Assembly (NCBI RefSeq): GCF_004151105.1 | Contig: NZ_PHRF01000064.1 | Span: 62,001 to 126,000, forward strand | Length of the DNA stretch: 64,000 bases | Source of the DNA: Streptomyces sp. L-9-10 | Lineage (GTDB): Bacteria > Actinomycetota > Actinomycetes > Streptomycetales > Streptomycetaceae | Direction: 5' to 3' | Shown: piece after piece, positions 55,669 to 63,801 of the stretch | Layout of the letters: every line of letters begins with the position of its first letter | How positions within the stretch are numbered: the first letter of the stretch is position 1 | The notes under the pieces: model-generated | Told to the model about the DNA's origin: nothing | What the model saw: the letters and a program-made list of their open reading frames with translations, nothing else | Databases searched by the model: none | Program-made: the position numbers and the translations under genes

Positions 55669-56559
55669 ATGCAGGGCACGATCGACGGATTCAGCTACGG
55701 TCTCGTCACCCCCGTAGTGGCCTTTCTGATGGCCTGCCTCGGCGCGGCTCTGGGCCTGCGCTGCACGGCGAGATCCCTCCGTGCCAGACGCTCCTGGAAG
55801 CCCGGCGGGCTCGCGCTGGGATCGGCCGCGATCGGCTCCGGCGTCTGGACGATGCACTTCATCGCGATGATGGGGTTCAGCGTCTCGGAGGTGCCGGTCG
55901 GCTACGACCGGCTCACGACGTTCGCCAGCCTCGTCGTGGGGATCGTCATGGTCGGGGTGGGGATATTCATCGTGGGGTACCGCGGCACGACCCCGATGAC
56001 GCTCGTCACCGGCGGCATCATCACCGGCCTCGGTTTCGCCACCATGCACTACCTCGGCATGGCCGGCATACGGCTACAGGGCCGCGTCGGATACGACACT
56101 GTCACCGTCGCGCTCTCCGTCATGATCGCCGTCGTCGCGGCGACGGCGGCGATCTGGGTGGTCGTCTCGCACCGCGGATTTCTGGCCGGTCTGGCCGCCA
56201 GCGCGGTGATGGGCGTCGCGTCGACCGGAATGCACTACACCGCGATGGCCGCGGTCCACGTGCATCTGGACGGCGCCGTCGACGACTCGGGCGGCGCCCC
56301 GCCCACCGAACTGCTGGCCCCGATGCTGGTCGGCCCGGCGTTCTTCCTGCTGCTGGCCGGTGTGGCGGTGCTGGTCGACCCGCTGCTGGTGACGGGCCGT
56401 CCCGAGCGGTCACGCTCCGCGGGGTCCGTGACCGGGCCGTGCGGGCGGGGCGGGGTGCCCGCGCAGCGGCTCCGGCCGCGGCCGGCCCTTCGTGAGCACG
56501 CCGACCGTACGGCCGCCAGGTCCCCGCGCCGCGGCTCCCAGGACCTCCACGACTGGTGA
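55669..56559 (+). CDS. MHYT-domain membrane sensor
   Basis: A 296-residue integral membrane protein with seven predicted helices. Three MHYT motifs are visible: WTMHFIAMMGF, TMHYLGMAGI and GMHYTAMAAV. These are proposed to bind copper and sense gases such as oxygen or NO. It lacks a signalling output domain such as GGDEF or EAL, so it probably acts alone or with an unlinked partner. The C-terminal 60 residues are basic and disordered. ATG 55669 follows GAGGGG. Confidence 0.9.
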   Translation: MQGTIDGFSYGLVTPVVAFLMACLGAALGLRCTARSLRARRSWKPGGLALGSAAIGSGVWTMHFIAMMGFSVSEVPVGYDRLTTFASLVVGIVMVGVGIFIVGYRGTTPMTLVTGGIITGLGFATMHYLGMAGIRLQGRVGYDTVTVALSVMIAVVAATAAIWVVVSHRGFLAGLAASAVMGVASTGMHYTAMAAVHVHLDGAVDDSGGAPPTELLAPMLVGPAFFLLLAGVAVLVDPLLVTGRPERSRSAGSVTGPCGRGGVPAQRLRPRPALREHADRTAARSPRRGSQDLHDW

Positions 56560-56628
56560 CACGGGTGAGCCGCCGGTCACCCCGGGTGATCCGGCGCCGC
56601 TCGCAGCCCCACTGTCAGTGCGGGGTCG

Positions 56629-56640
56629 TACGGTGGATCC
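56629..56640 (+). promoter_or_regulatory. -10 element for leaderless uvrB
   Basis: TACGGT (56629-56634) ends 6 nt before the uvrB ATG, with no ribosome-binding site. Confidence 0.5.
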
Positions 56641-58770
56641 ATGCGGCCCGTTTCCAAGATCGAACGTACGGTGGCGCCTTTCGAGGTCGTCAGCTCCTAC
56701 CAGCCCAGTGGCGACCAGCCGACGGCCATCGCCGACCTGGAGCGGCGTGTCCGCGCGGGCGAGAAGGACGTCGTCCTGCTCGGCGCGACCGGCACGGGAA
56801 AGTCGGCGACGACCGCCTGGATGATCGAGAAGCTCCAGCGGCCCACGCTGGTGATGGCGCCGAACAAGACGCTCGCCGCCCAGCTGGCCAACGAATTCCG
56901 CGAGCTGCTGCCCAACAACGCCGTCGAGTACTTCGTCTCGTACTACGACTACTACCAGCCCGAGGCGTACGTCCCCCAGTCGGACACCTACATCGAGAAG
57001 GACTCCTCCATCAACGAGGAGGTGGAGCGGCTGCGCCACTCCGCGACGAACTCCCTTCTCACCCGGCGCGACGTGATCGTCGTCGCCTCGGTCTCCTGCA
57101 TCTACGGCCTCGGTACACCCCAGGAGTACGTGGACCGGATGGTGCCGCTGAAGGTGGGCCTGGAGCTGGACAGGGACCAGCTGCTGCGCCGCTTCGTCGA
57201 CATCCAGTACACGCGCAACGACCTCGCGTTCACCCGGGGCACCTTCCGGGTCCGGGGCGACACCATCGAGATCTTCCCGGTCTACGAGGAGCTGGCCGTC
57301 CGTATCGAGATGTTCGGCGACGAGATCGAGGCGCTCTCCACGCTGCACCCGCTCACCGGCGAGGTCATCAGCGACGACGACGAGCTGTACATCTTCCCGG
57401 CGAGCCACTACGTGGCCGGCCCCGAGCGCATGGAGAAGGCGGTCAACGGCATCGAGCGGGAGCTGGAGACCCGGCTGGCCGAGCTGGACAAGCAGGGCAA
57501 GCTGCTGGAGTCGCAGCGACTGCGGATGCGTACGACGTACGACATCGAGATGATGCGCCAGATCGGCTCCTGCTCGGGGATCGAGAACTACTCGATGCAC
57601 TTCGACGACCGCGCCCCCGGCTCCGCGCCCAACACGCTCCTCGACTACTTCCCCGAGGACTTCCTGCTGGTCATCGACGAGTCGCATGTCACCGTGCCGC
57701 AGATCGGCGCGATGTACGAGGGGGACGCGTCCCGCAAGCGGACGCTGGTCGACCACGGCTTCCGGCTGCCGTCCGCGCTCGACAACCGCCCGCTGAAGTG
57801 GGAGGAGTTCCAGCAGCGGATCGGCCAGACCGTCTATCTCTCCGCCACTCCGGGGGCATACGAACTGTCCCGCTCCGACGGCTTCGTGGAGCAGATCATC
57901 CGTCCCACCGGCCTGATCGACCCCGAGGTCGTCGTCAAGCCCACGGAGGGCCAGATCGACGATCTGGTCCATGAGATCCGCGAGCGGACCGCGAAGGACG
58001 AGCGCGTCCTGGTGACCACGCTCACCAAGAAGATGGCCGAGGACCTCACCGACTACTTCCTGGAACTGGGCATCCAGGTCCGGTATCTGCACAGCGACGT
58101 GGACACCCTGCGCCGGGTCGAGCTGCTGCGTGAGCTGCGCGCCGGTGAGTACGACGTCCTCGTCGGCATCAACCTGCTGCGTGAGGGCCTCGACCTCCCG
58201 GAGGTCTCCCTGGTGGCGATCCTCGACGCCGACAAGCAGGGCTTCCTGCGCTCGGGCACCTCACTGATCCAGACCATCGGCCGGGCCGCGCGCAATGTGT
58301 CCGGCCAGGTCCATATGTACGCGGACAAGATCACCCCGGCGATGGCGCAGGCGATCGACGAGACGAACCGGCGCCGTGAGAAGCAGATCGCGTACAACAC
58401 CGAGCGCGGTATCGACCCCCAGCCGCTCCGCAAGAAGATCAACGACATCGTCGCGACCATCGCGCGCGAGGAGGTCGACACCGAGGCCCTGCTCGGCACG
58501 GGCTACCGGCAGTCGAAGGACGGCAAGCCGGCCAAGGCCCCGGTCCCCTCGCTCGGGGCGAAGTCCGCGAAGGGCGGCAAGGCCGGGACCGCGGGCGCGG
58601 TGCTCACCGACCGGCCCGCCGCCGAACTGGCCGGGATCATCGAGGAGATGACCGACCGGATGCGGGCCGCCGCCGCCGAGCTGCAGTTCGAGATCGCCGC
58701 GCGACTGCGCGACGAAGTGGGCGAACTCAAGAAGGAATTGCGGCAGATGAGGGAGGCGGGGCTCGCCTGA
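56641..58770 (+). CDS. uvrB: Excinuclease ABC subunit B
   Basis: A 709-residue DNA-damage-verifying helicase of nucleotide excision repair. Walker A is GATGTGKS (about residue 49); the beta-hairpin is YYDYYQPEAYVPQSDTYIEK (about 100-120); motifs LVIDESHVTVPQ, TPGAYELS and LIQTIGRAARN follow. The C-terminal UVR motif (EEMTDRMRAAAAELQFEIAARLRDE) that contacts UvrC is present. ATG 56641. A weak hairpin (58770-58792) is just after the stop. Confidence 0.97.
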   Translation: MRPVSKIERTVAPFEVVSSYQPSGDQPTAIADLERRVRAGEKDVVLLGATGTGKSATTAWMIEKLQRPTLVMAPNKTLAAQLANEFRELLPNNAVEYFVSYYDYYQPEAYVPQSDTYIEKDSSINEEVERLRHSATNSLLTRRDVIVVASVSCIYGLGTPQEYVDRMVPLKVGLELDRDQLLRRFVDIQYTRNDLAFTRGTFRVRGDTIEIFPVYEELAVRIEMFGDEIEALSTLHPLTGEVISDDDELYIFPASHYVAGPERMEKAVNGIERELETRLAELDKQGKLLESQRLRMRTTYDIEMMRQIGSCSGIENYSMHFDDRAPGSAPNTLLDYFPEDFLLVIDESHVTVPQIGAMYEGDASRKRTLVDHGFRLPSALDNRPLKWEEFQQRIGQTVYLSATPGAYELSRSDGFVEQIIRPTGLIDPEVVVKPTEGQIDDLVHEIRERTAKDERVLVTTLTKKMAEDLTDYFLELGIQVRYLHSDVDTLRRVELLRELRAGEYDVLVGINLLREGLDLPEVSLVAILDADKQGFLRSGTSLIQTIGRAARNVSGQVHMYADKITPAMAQAIDETNRRREKQIAYNTERGIDPQPLRKKINDIVATIAREEVDTEALLGTGYRQSKDGKPAKAPVPSLGAKSAKGGKAGTAGAVLTDRPAAELAGIIEEMTDRMRAAAAELQFEIAARLRDEVGELKKELRQMREAGLA

Positions 58771-58792
58771 CACACCGGGACACCTGGTGTGT
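58770..58792 (+). terminator. Weak hairpin after uvrB
   Basis: ACACACC (58770-58776) pairs with GGTGTGT (58786-58792) around a 9-nt loop, starting at the last base of the uvrB stop codon. Confidence 0.4.
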
Positions 58793-58856
58793 TGCAAGAC
58801 CGACACAAAAACGGTCCAAGTCTCCTGCGCTGTCCGCGTGACTGCGTAGGGTGCTG

Positions 58857-58880
58857 CGCAACCGCATACGGACGGTTGCG
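58857..58880 (+). promoter_or_regulatory. Hairpin in the terD leader
   Basis: CGCAACCG and CGGTTGCG (58857-58864, 58873-58880) are exact complements with an 8-nt loop. It lies 27 bp before the GTG of terD and would be in its transcript if the TAGGGT at 58848-58853 or earlier is used. Confidence 0.45.
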
Positions 58881-58907
58881 GGGGAACCATTCGAGAGGGG
58901 ACAGCGC

Positions 58908-59522
58908 GTGGCGGACGTATCCAAGGGCGGCGCGACCGGAGGCCCTGGCGTCAATCTGACCAAGGGTCAGGCCATCAGCCTGGAGAAGAAGGGCGGCGGC
59001 ACCCTGACGGCGGTGCGCATGGGGCTCGGCTGGCAGGCCGCCCCGCGCCGGGGCTTGTTCGGCTCCCGTACCCGCGAGATCGACCTGGACGCCTCGGCGG
59101 TGCTGTTCGCCGACAAGCAGCCGGTCGACGTGGTCTTCTTCCGTCATCTCGTCAGCGACGACGGCTCGGTACGGCACACCGGTGACAATCTCGTCGGCGG
59201 CGCGGGCCAGGGCGGCGACGACGAGGCGATCCTCGTCGACCTCCAGCGGATCCCGGTCCATATCGACCAGATCGTCTTCACGGTGAACTCCTTCACCGGC
59301 CAGACGTTCCAGGAGGTCCAGAACGCCTTCTGCCGCATCGTCGACGAGACCAACGGCCAGGAGATGGCCCGCTACACGCTCGACGGCGGGGGCCAGTACA
59401 CCGCGCAGATCATGGCGAAGGTCCACCGCGTCGGCTCCGGCTGGCAGATGACGGCCCTCGGCAACCCGGCCAACGGCCGTACGTTCCAGGACCTGATGCC
59501 GTCGATCCTGCCGCATCTGTAG
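58908..59522 (+). CDS. TerD-family stress protein
   Basis: A 204-residue TerD domain protein: VNLTKGQAISLEKKGGGTLTAVRMGLGWQAAP, then SAVLFADKQPVDVVFFRH and VHIDQIVFTVNSFTGQTF. TerD proteins are cytosolic, bind calcium and take part in tellurite and general stress tolerance. Start GTG 58908 has GAGAGGGG 7 bp upstream. It heads a three-gene Ter locus with the fusion at 59754 and terC. Confidence 0.93.
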   Translation: MADVSKGGATGGPGVNLTKGQAISLEKKGGGTLTAVRMGLGWQAAPRRGLFGSRTREIDLDASAVLFADKQPVDVVFFRHLVSDDGSVRHTGDNLVGGAGQGGDDEAILVDLQRIPVHIDQIVFTVNSFTGQTFQEVQNAFCRIVDETNGQEMARYTLDGGGQYTAQIMAKVHRVGSGWQMTALGNPANGRTFQDLMPSILPHL

Positions 59523-59562
59523 GACGCGGCGACATCCCGCATCCGTAGGACGCGGCGACGTC
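59511..59562 (+). repeat. 26-bp tandem duplication across the terD stop codon
   Basis: 59511-59536 (last three codons, stop TAG and 14 more bases) is repeated at 59537-59562 with two differences. The second copy also keeps TAG. Confidence 0.9.
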
Positions 59563-59753
59563 GTCGTCCCGTACGCGCAGCTCCCGGAGGCCGGCGCAGG
59601 CCACCGGGGGCTGCCGCGCCTCTGACCTCGCACCGCACCCTTCCCCCCCCCGCACATGAACACGCGCACCTGAGCATCCGCACCGGAACACCCGTACAGA
59701 GCTGTACACCCACACCTGAACACCGACGCGTAACCGATGAGGGGACAGAGGCG

Positions 59754-61736
59754 ATGACGGCCGAGCTGGTCCGGGGGCAGAACCACCCCTTGCCCCACAC
59801 CCGACTGGAGATCCGGGTGACGGCCGGCACACCGGTCATGGCCTGCGCCACGCTCGCGGACGCCCAGGGCACCGTCGGTGGCACGGAGTGGATCGTCCAC
59901 CCCGGTTCGCCCTCGCTCCCGGGCATCGAGGTGTCCCGCCAGGCCGCCGCGGGCCTGCGCTTCCATGTCGATCTCGAAGCCCTGCCCCCGCGCGTGCATC
60001 TGGTGCGCGCTCTGCTCGCCCTCCCCGAGGGCGTCGGCGGTCCCGACCGCTTCGGCGCCACCGCGGCCCCCTTCGCGGCCGTCACCTCCACCGAGGGCGC
60101 GGAGGTCGCCAGTTTCACCCTCACCGGGCTGGACTCCGAGACCGCCGTCGTGGCCCTGGAGCTGTACCGTCGCCAGGGCGCCTGGAAGGTCAGGGCCGTC
60201 GGCCAGGGGTACGCGGGCGGCCTCGCCGAGCTCTTCGGTGACCAGGGCCTGCCGCAGGCCCGTGTCTTCGCCGCCGGTATCCATGAGGCGGTGGCCGGCC
60301 ATCTGGCCAGCGCCGTACAGACACCCCTGCCGGGTGCGGCCGACGGCAGGCGCCGCAGGTCCGAGGGGCTGCCCCCGGCCCTGGGGCCCGCCCCCGCGCC
60401 GCAGTCCGCGCCCGACACCGTGCCGTCCGCCGGGCCGTCCTCGTCCGGACCGCCGTCGCCCGGAGGCCCGCAGCCCGGCACGGGCGGGACGGGTGATGTG
60501 GGCGGCGCGGGCGGGGCGGTCAACTACACGCATCCGGGCCGCCGTACCTCCACGCCTCCCACTCCGCCCCCGGCCACGGGCCCCGCGCAGCCGGGCCGGC
60601 CGCCCCGTCCCGTCGCGGGCGACGCCACGGGCTGGTCCCTGGACGAGCGCCTCTACAACCAGGTCTGGGGCATGTTCGAAGACCTGGCCCGCACGGTCGC
60701 CGCGTACCGCAGCGCCATGGACTTCGCCGAGTCGCGTCTCGACCAGGAGCTGGACCGCGTCCTCTCCGACCCCCGCCTGCGCATCGGCGGAGCGGGAGAC
60801 ACCGCCCGCGAGGCCGCCCGCGCCAAGCACGACCAGCTCGCCGGCCAGGCACGCGAGGCCCTCGACCGCGATCTCGCCCAGCTCGTCGCCGAGTCCGAGG
60901 TCGTCGAGCCCGCGCTGCCGTATGCCTACGCCCGCTGGGACAACCCCGTCTGGCACGGCTACCGCGTTCCGATGGAGATCCCGATGGCACTCCGCCTCGG
61001 CGACGTCCATCTGCCCGAGCGCCCCGACCTGCGGATACCGATGCTGGTGCGGCTGCCCCTGGAACGCGGGCTCTGGGTCGACAGCGGCCGCTCCGGCTCC
61101 GAGGCCGCGCTGATGATGGACGACGCCCAGCTGCGCGGGCTGGCCATGGACACCGCGGTCGCCCATGCCGCGCGCCTCCTGGCCGTCTACCCGCCCGGAG
61201 AGTTCACCGTCCATGTGATCGACCCGGCGGGCTCGGGGGCGCGCTCACTGGCCCCGCTGACCGCGTCCGGAGTGCTGGACCAGCCGCCCGCGACGGGTGC
61301 GGGGGGAGTGGCGACCGTCCTCGCGGCGCTCACCCAGCGGGTGGATCTGGTGCAGATGGCGCTTCGCGCCGGGGCGGCCGAATCCCTGCCGCCCGGTCTC
61401 GACACCGCCGAGCAGCTGCTGATCGTCAATGACTTCCCGCACGGCTTCGACGACCGCGCGGTCACCCAGCTGCGCTATCTGGCCGATGAAGGGCCCGCCG
61501 TCGGCGTGCATCTGCTGATGGTCGCGGACCGCGAGGACGCGAGCGGGTACGGACCGGTGCTGGACCCGCTCTGGCGGACGCTGCTCCGGATCACCCCCGT
61601 CCCGGACGATCACCTCGCCGATCCCTGGGTCGGCCACGCCTGGACCTACGAACCACCGGCGGTGCCGCCGAGGAGCCGGGTGCTCCTCCAGGTGCTGGAA
61701 CAGGTGGCGTCCGCTCGCCGTACGTGGCGTCGCTGA
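59754..61736 (+). CDS. TerD domain fused to a degenerate FtsK-like domain
   Basis: A 660-residue protein. Residues 1-190 are a TerD-type domain (TAELVRGQNHPLPHTRLEIRV; FTLTGLDSETAVVALELYR). A Pro/Gly-rich linker (195-295) leads to a helical region (300-395). Residues about 405-650 resemble an FtsK/SpoIIIE ATPase: LGDVHLPERPDLRIPMLV, then LWVDSGRSGSEAAL where the P-loop should be, FTVHVIDPAGSGARSLAPL and LLIVNDFPHGFDDRAV, LAD-type sequence at the Walker B place. The expected GxGKS lysine is replaced, so ATP binding is doubtful. The call rests on pattern comparison by eye. It lies between terD and terC on the same strand. Confidence 0.75.
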   Translation: MTAELVRGQNHPLPHTRLEIRVTAGTPVMACATLADAQGTVGGTEWIVHPGSPSLPGIEVSRQAAAGLRFHVDLEALPPRVHLVRALLALPEGVGGPDRFGATAAPFAAVTSTEGAEVASFTLTGLDSETAVVALELYRRQGAWKVRAVGQGYAGGLAELFGDQGLPQARVFAAGIHEAVAGHLASAVQTPLPGAADGRRRRSEGLPPALGPAPAPQSAPDTVPSAGPSSSGPPSPGGPQPGTGGTGDVGGAGGAVNYTHPGRRTSTPPTPPPATGPAQPGRPPRPVAGDATGWSLDERLYNQVWGMFEDLARTVAAYRSAMDFAESRLDQELDRVLSDPRLRIGGAGDTAREAARAKHDQLAGQAREALDRDLAQLVAESEVVEPALPYAYARWDNPVWHGYRVPMEIPMALRLGDVHLPERPDLRIPMLVRLPLERGLWVDSGRSGSEAALMMDDAQLRGLAMDTAVAHAARLLAVYPPGEFTVHVIDPAGSGARSLAPLTASGVLDQPPATGAGGVATVLAALTQRVDLVQMALRAGAAESLPPGLDTAEQLLIVNDFPHGFDDRAVTQLRYLADEGPAVGVHLLMVADREDASGYGPVLDPLWRTLLRITPVPDDHLADPWVGHAWTYEPPAVPPRSRVLLQVLEQVASARRTWRR

Positions 61737-61778
61737 TCCTGGCCTGACCTGCACACTTGGCGATCGTTTACCTCTTTC

Positions 61779-61808
61779 TTTACCTTTCCTTGGTCTTTCC
61801 TGTACTCT
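61779..61808 (+). promoter_or_regulatory. terC promoter
   Basis: TTTACC (61779-61784), 18-bp spacer, TACTCT (61803-61808). The predicted start near 61815 coincides with the beginning of the riboswitch. The region is unusually pyrimidine- and AT-rich. Confidence 0.65.
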
Positions 61809-61815
61809 TCTTGGC

Positions 61816-61929
61816 AGCGGAGGGGAGTACTCCCACATCGCGACGTGCCCGTCAATACGGATCGCCATCGATCCCGGGGCGTCGGCCCGGGGAGCGGCGG
61901 AAGCCGCCCGGGTGGAAGAGACCTCCGGC
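61816..61929 (+). ncRNA. yybP-ykoY manganese riboswitch
   Basis: The leader has the hallmark conserved segments: GGGGAGTA near the 5' side and GAAGAGACC near the 3' side. CGGAGG (61818-61823) pairs with CCTCCG (61922-61927) to form the basal stem. Between them are CCCGTCAATACGG and a long GC-rich helix. The family senses manganese and normally switches on efflux or membrane proteins of the TerC/UPF0016 kinds. It ends 42 nt before the terC start, so it may act on translation. Strongly supports a role for terC in manganese homeostasis. Confidence 0.85.
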
Positions 61930-61971
61930 AGCGACGACGCTGATTTGTAGCCGTACGAAGCCGGAGGCACA

Positions 61972-62985
61972 GTGGACGTTTCCATGAATCTCTGGGTGCT
62001 GACCATTCTTGGTCTGTCCGCCCTGATCGCTGTCGACTTCTTCATCGGGCGCAAGCCCCATGACGTGTCGATGAAGGAAGCCGGTATCTGGACGGTCGTC
62101 TGGATCGCCCTCGCCGCGCTGTTCGGCCTCGGCCTGATGGTGTTCGGGACGGGGCAGGCGTCCGGCGAGTTCTTCGCCGGCTTCATCACCGAGAAGTCGC
62201 TCAGTGTCGACAATCTCTTCGTCTTCGTCCTGATCATGGCGAAGTTCTCGGTTCCCACGCATCTGCAGCAGCGCGTGCTGCTCATCGGTGTGCTGATCGC
62301 CCTGGTCCTGCGCGCGATATTCATCGCGGCCGGCGCCGCGATCATCGCCAGCTTCTCGTGGGTCTTCTTCATCTTCGGCGCGTTCCTGATCTACACCGCC
62401 TGGAAGCTCATCCAGGAGGCACGCTCGGACGACGAGGAAGAGGAGTTCGAGGAGAACCGTCTCCTGAAGTCCATCGAGAAGCGCTTCGGGGTCGCCGACA
62501 AGTACCACGGCACCAAGCTCTTCATCCGGAGCAACGGCAAGCGGATCCTGACCCCGCTGATGGTGGTCATGCTGGCCATCGGCACCACCGACGTGCTGTT
62601 CGCGCTGGACTCCATCCCCGCGATCTTCGGTCTGACCCAGGACCCGTACATCGTCTTCACCGCCAACGCCTTCGCCCTGATGGGTCTGCGGCAGCTCTAC
62701 TTCCTCATCGGGGGGCTGCTCAAGAAGCTGGTGCACCTCAGCTACGGCCTGTCGGTCATCCTGGGCTTCATCGGTGTGAAGCTGGTGCTCCACGCGCTGC
62801 ACGAGACCGGGGTGAACGTCCCCGAGATCTCCATTCCGGTCTCGCTGGCGGTCATCTGCGGTGTCCTGATCGTCACCACGATCACCAGCCTGATCGCCTC
62901 GAAGAAGCAGGCGGAGCGCGACGCGGTCGCCGCCGGGACGGACGGCGGCAAGGACAGCAAGGACAAGGACAGCATCGAGGCCTGA
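61972..62985 (+). CDS. TerC-family integral membrane protein
   Basis: A 337-residue protein with about eight or nine membrane helices. Family motifs FFAGFITEKSLSVDNLFVFVLI and TDVLFALDSIPAIFGLTQDP are present and contain the acidic residues thought to bind metal. TerC proteins are linked to tellurite resistance and manganese export. The C-terminus is a Lys/Asp-rich cytoplasmic tail. GTG 61972 was chosen because CGGAGGCACA lies just upstream; ATG 61984 is in frame. It follows a yybP-ykoY riboswitch. Confidence 0.93.
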   Translation: MDVSMNLWVLTILGLSALIAVDFFIGRKPHDVSMKEAGIWTVVWIALAALFGLGLMVFGTGQASGEFFAGFITEKSLSVDNLFVFVLIMAKFSVPTHLQQRVLLIGVLIALVLRAIFIAAGAAIIASFSWVFFIFGAFLIYTAWKLIQEARSDDEEEEFEENRLLKSIEKRFGVADKYHGTKLFIRSNGKRILTPLMVVMLAIGTTDVLFALDSIPAIFGLTQDPYIVFTANAFALMGLRQLYFLIGGLLKKLVHLSYGLSVILGFIGVKLVLHALHETGVNVPEISIPVSLAVICGVLIVTTITSLIASKKQAERDAVAAGTDGGKDSKDKDSIEA

Positions 62986-63057
62986 TCCTCACGGAACGGC
63001 CTGATCCTCACGGAACGGCCTGATCCTCGCGGTACGGCCTGATCCTCACGGAACAGG
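62982..63057 (+). repeat. 19-bp tandem repeat across the terC stop codon
   Basis: Four head-to-tail units of CTGATCCTCACGGAACGGC: the first (62982-63000) holds the TGA stop, the second is exact, the third has two changes and the fourth has two. Every unit keeps TGA. Confidence 0.95.
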
Positions 63058-63064
63058 CGCAACG

Positions 63065-63104
63065 GAGAGGGGGCGAGCGGCAGTACTGCCGCTCGCCCCC
63101 TCTC
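63065..63104. terminator. Perfect 40-bp palindromic terminator after terC
   Basis: 20-bp arms (63065-63084, 63085-63104) with no separate loop, in the gap between convergent terC and MBL genes, followed by TCTCGT. It serves both directions. Confidence 0.9.
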
Positions 63105-63134
63105 TCTCGTGTCAGCGAAGGGCCGGGCCAGCCG

Positions 63135-63788
63135 TCACCAGCCCCGCGCCCGCCAGGCCGCGAGCTGCGGGCGCTCGGCGCCGAGAGTGGAGTCGTTGCC
63201 GTGCCCTGGGTAGATCCACGCCTCGTCCGGCAGGGCCGCGAAGATCTTGGTCTCGATCCCGTCCATCAGGCTCGTGAAATCCGCCGGGGTCCCGGTCCTC
63301 CCGGGGCCGCCGGGGAACAGGCAGTCGCCGGTGAACAGATGCGCGTGGTCGTGCGGGTCGTCGTAGACCAGCACGATCGAGCCCGGGGTGTGGCCCACCA
63401 GATGCAGGGCGGTGAGTTCGATCTCACCGACGCGGATCGTGTCCCCGTCCTCGACCGGGACGTCGGTGGGGACGGGGATGCCCTCGGCGTCGTACCGCCC
63501 CGCGTACGTCCGCGCCCCCGTGGCCGCCACGACCTCGGCCAGGGCCTGCCAGTGGTCGCCATGGCGGTGTGTGGTGACGACCGACGCGATGCCGTCGTCA
63601 CCGATCAGGGTCAGCAGCGTGGAGGCGTCATTGGCCGCGTCGATCAGCAGCTGCTCGCCGGTGGCCCGGCAGCGCAGCAGATAGGCGTTGTTGTCCATCG
63701 GCCCCACGGCCACCTTGGAGATCATCAGGGCGGGCAGTTCATGCACATCCGCCGGTCCGCCGACCTTCACCGTTCCGCTGTACGTCAT
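63135..63788 (-). CDS. MBL-fold metallohydrolase (glyoxalase II-like)
   Basis: A 217-residue metallo-beta-lactamase-fold hydrolase. The metal motif is VVTTHRHGDHWQAL (THxHxDH), followed by ALHLVGHTPGSIVLV, LFTGDCLFPGGPGRTG and WIYPGHGND, matching glyoxalase II-like thioesterases. Physiological substrate unknown. ATG 63788 lies 7 nt after TAGGCT (63801-63796), so a leaderless transcript is likely. Its -10 starts with the stop codon of the upstream gene. Confidence 0.9.
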   Translation of the reverse strand: MTYSGTVKVGGPADVHELPALMISKVAVGPMDNNAYLLRCRATGEQLLIDAANDASTLLTLIGDDGIASVVTTHRHGDHWQALAEVVAATGARTYAGRYDAEGIPVPTDVPVEDGDTIRVGEIELTALHLVGHTPGSIVLVYDDPHDHAHLFTGDCLFPGGPGRTGTPADFTSLMDGIETKIFAALPDEAWIYPGHGNDSTLGAERPQLAAWRARGW

Positions 63789-63795
63789 ACGGATC

Positions 63796-63801
63796 AGCCT
63801 A
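63796..63801 (-). promoter_or_regulatory. -10 element of the MBL gene overlapping the upstream stop
   Basis: TAGGCT on the minus strand; its first three bases are the TAG stop of the mycothiol-dependent isomerase-type gene. Seven bases separate it from the MBL ATG. Confidence 0.5.

Noticed and set aside
58503..61214. 903-codon minus-strand frame opposite the Ter locus
   Set aside because: No motifs; spans the uvrB end, terD and the fusion gene, all with clear plus-strand domains.
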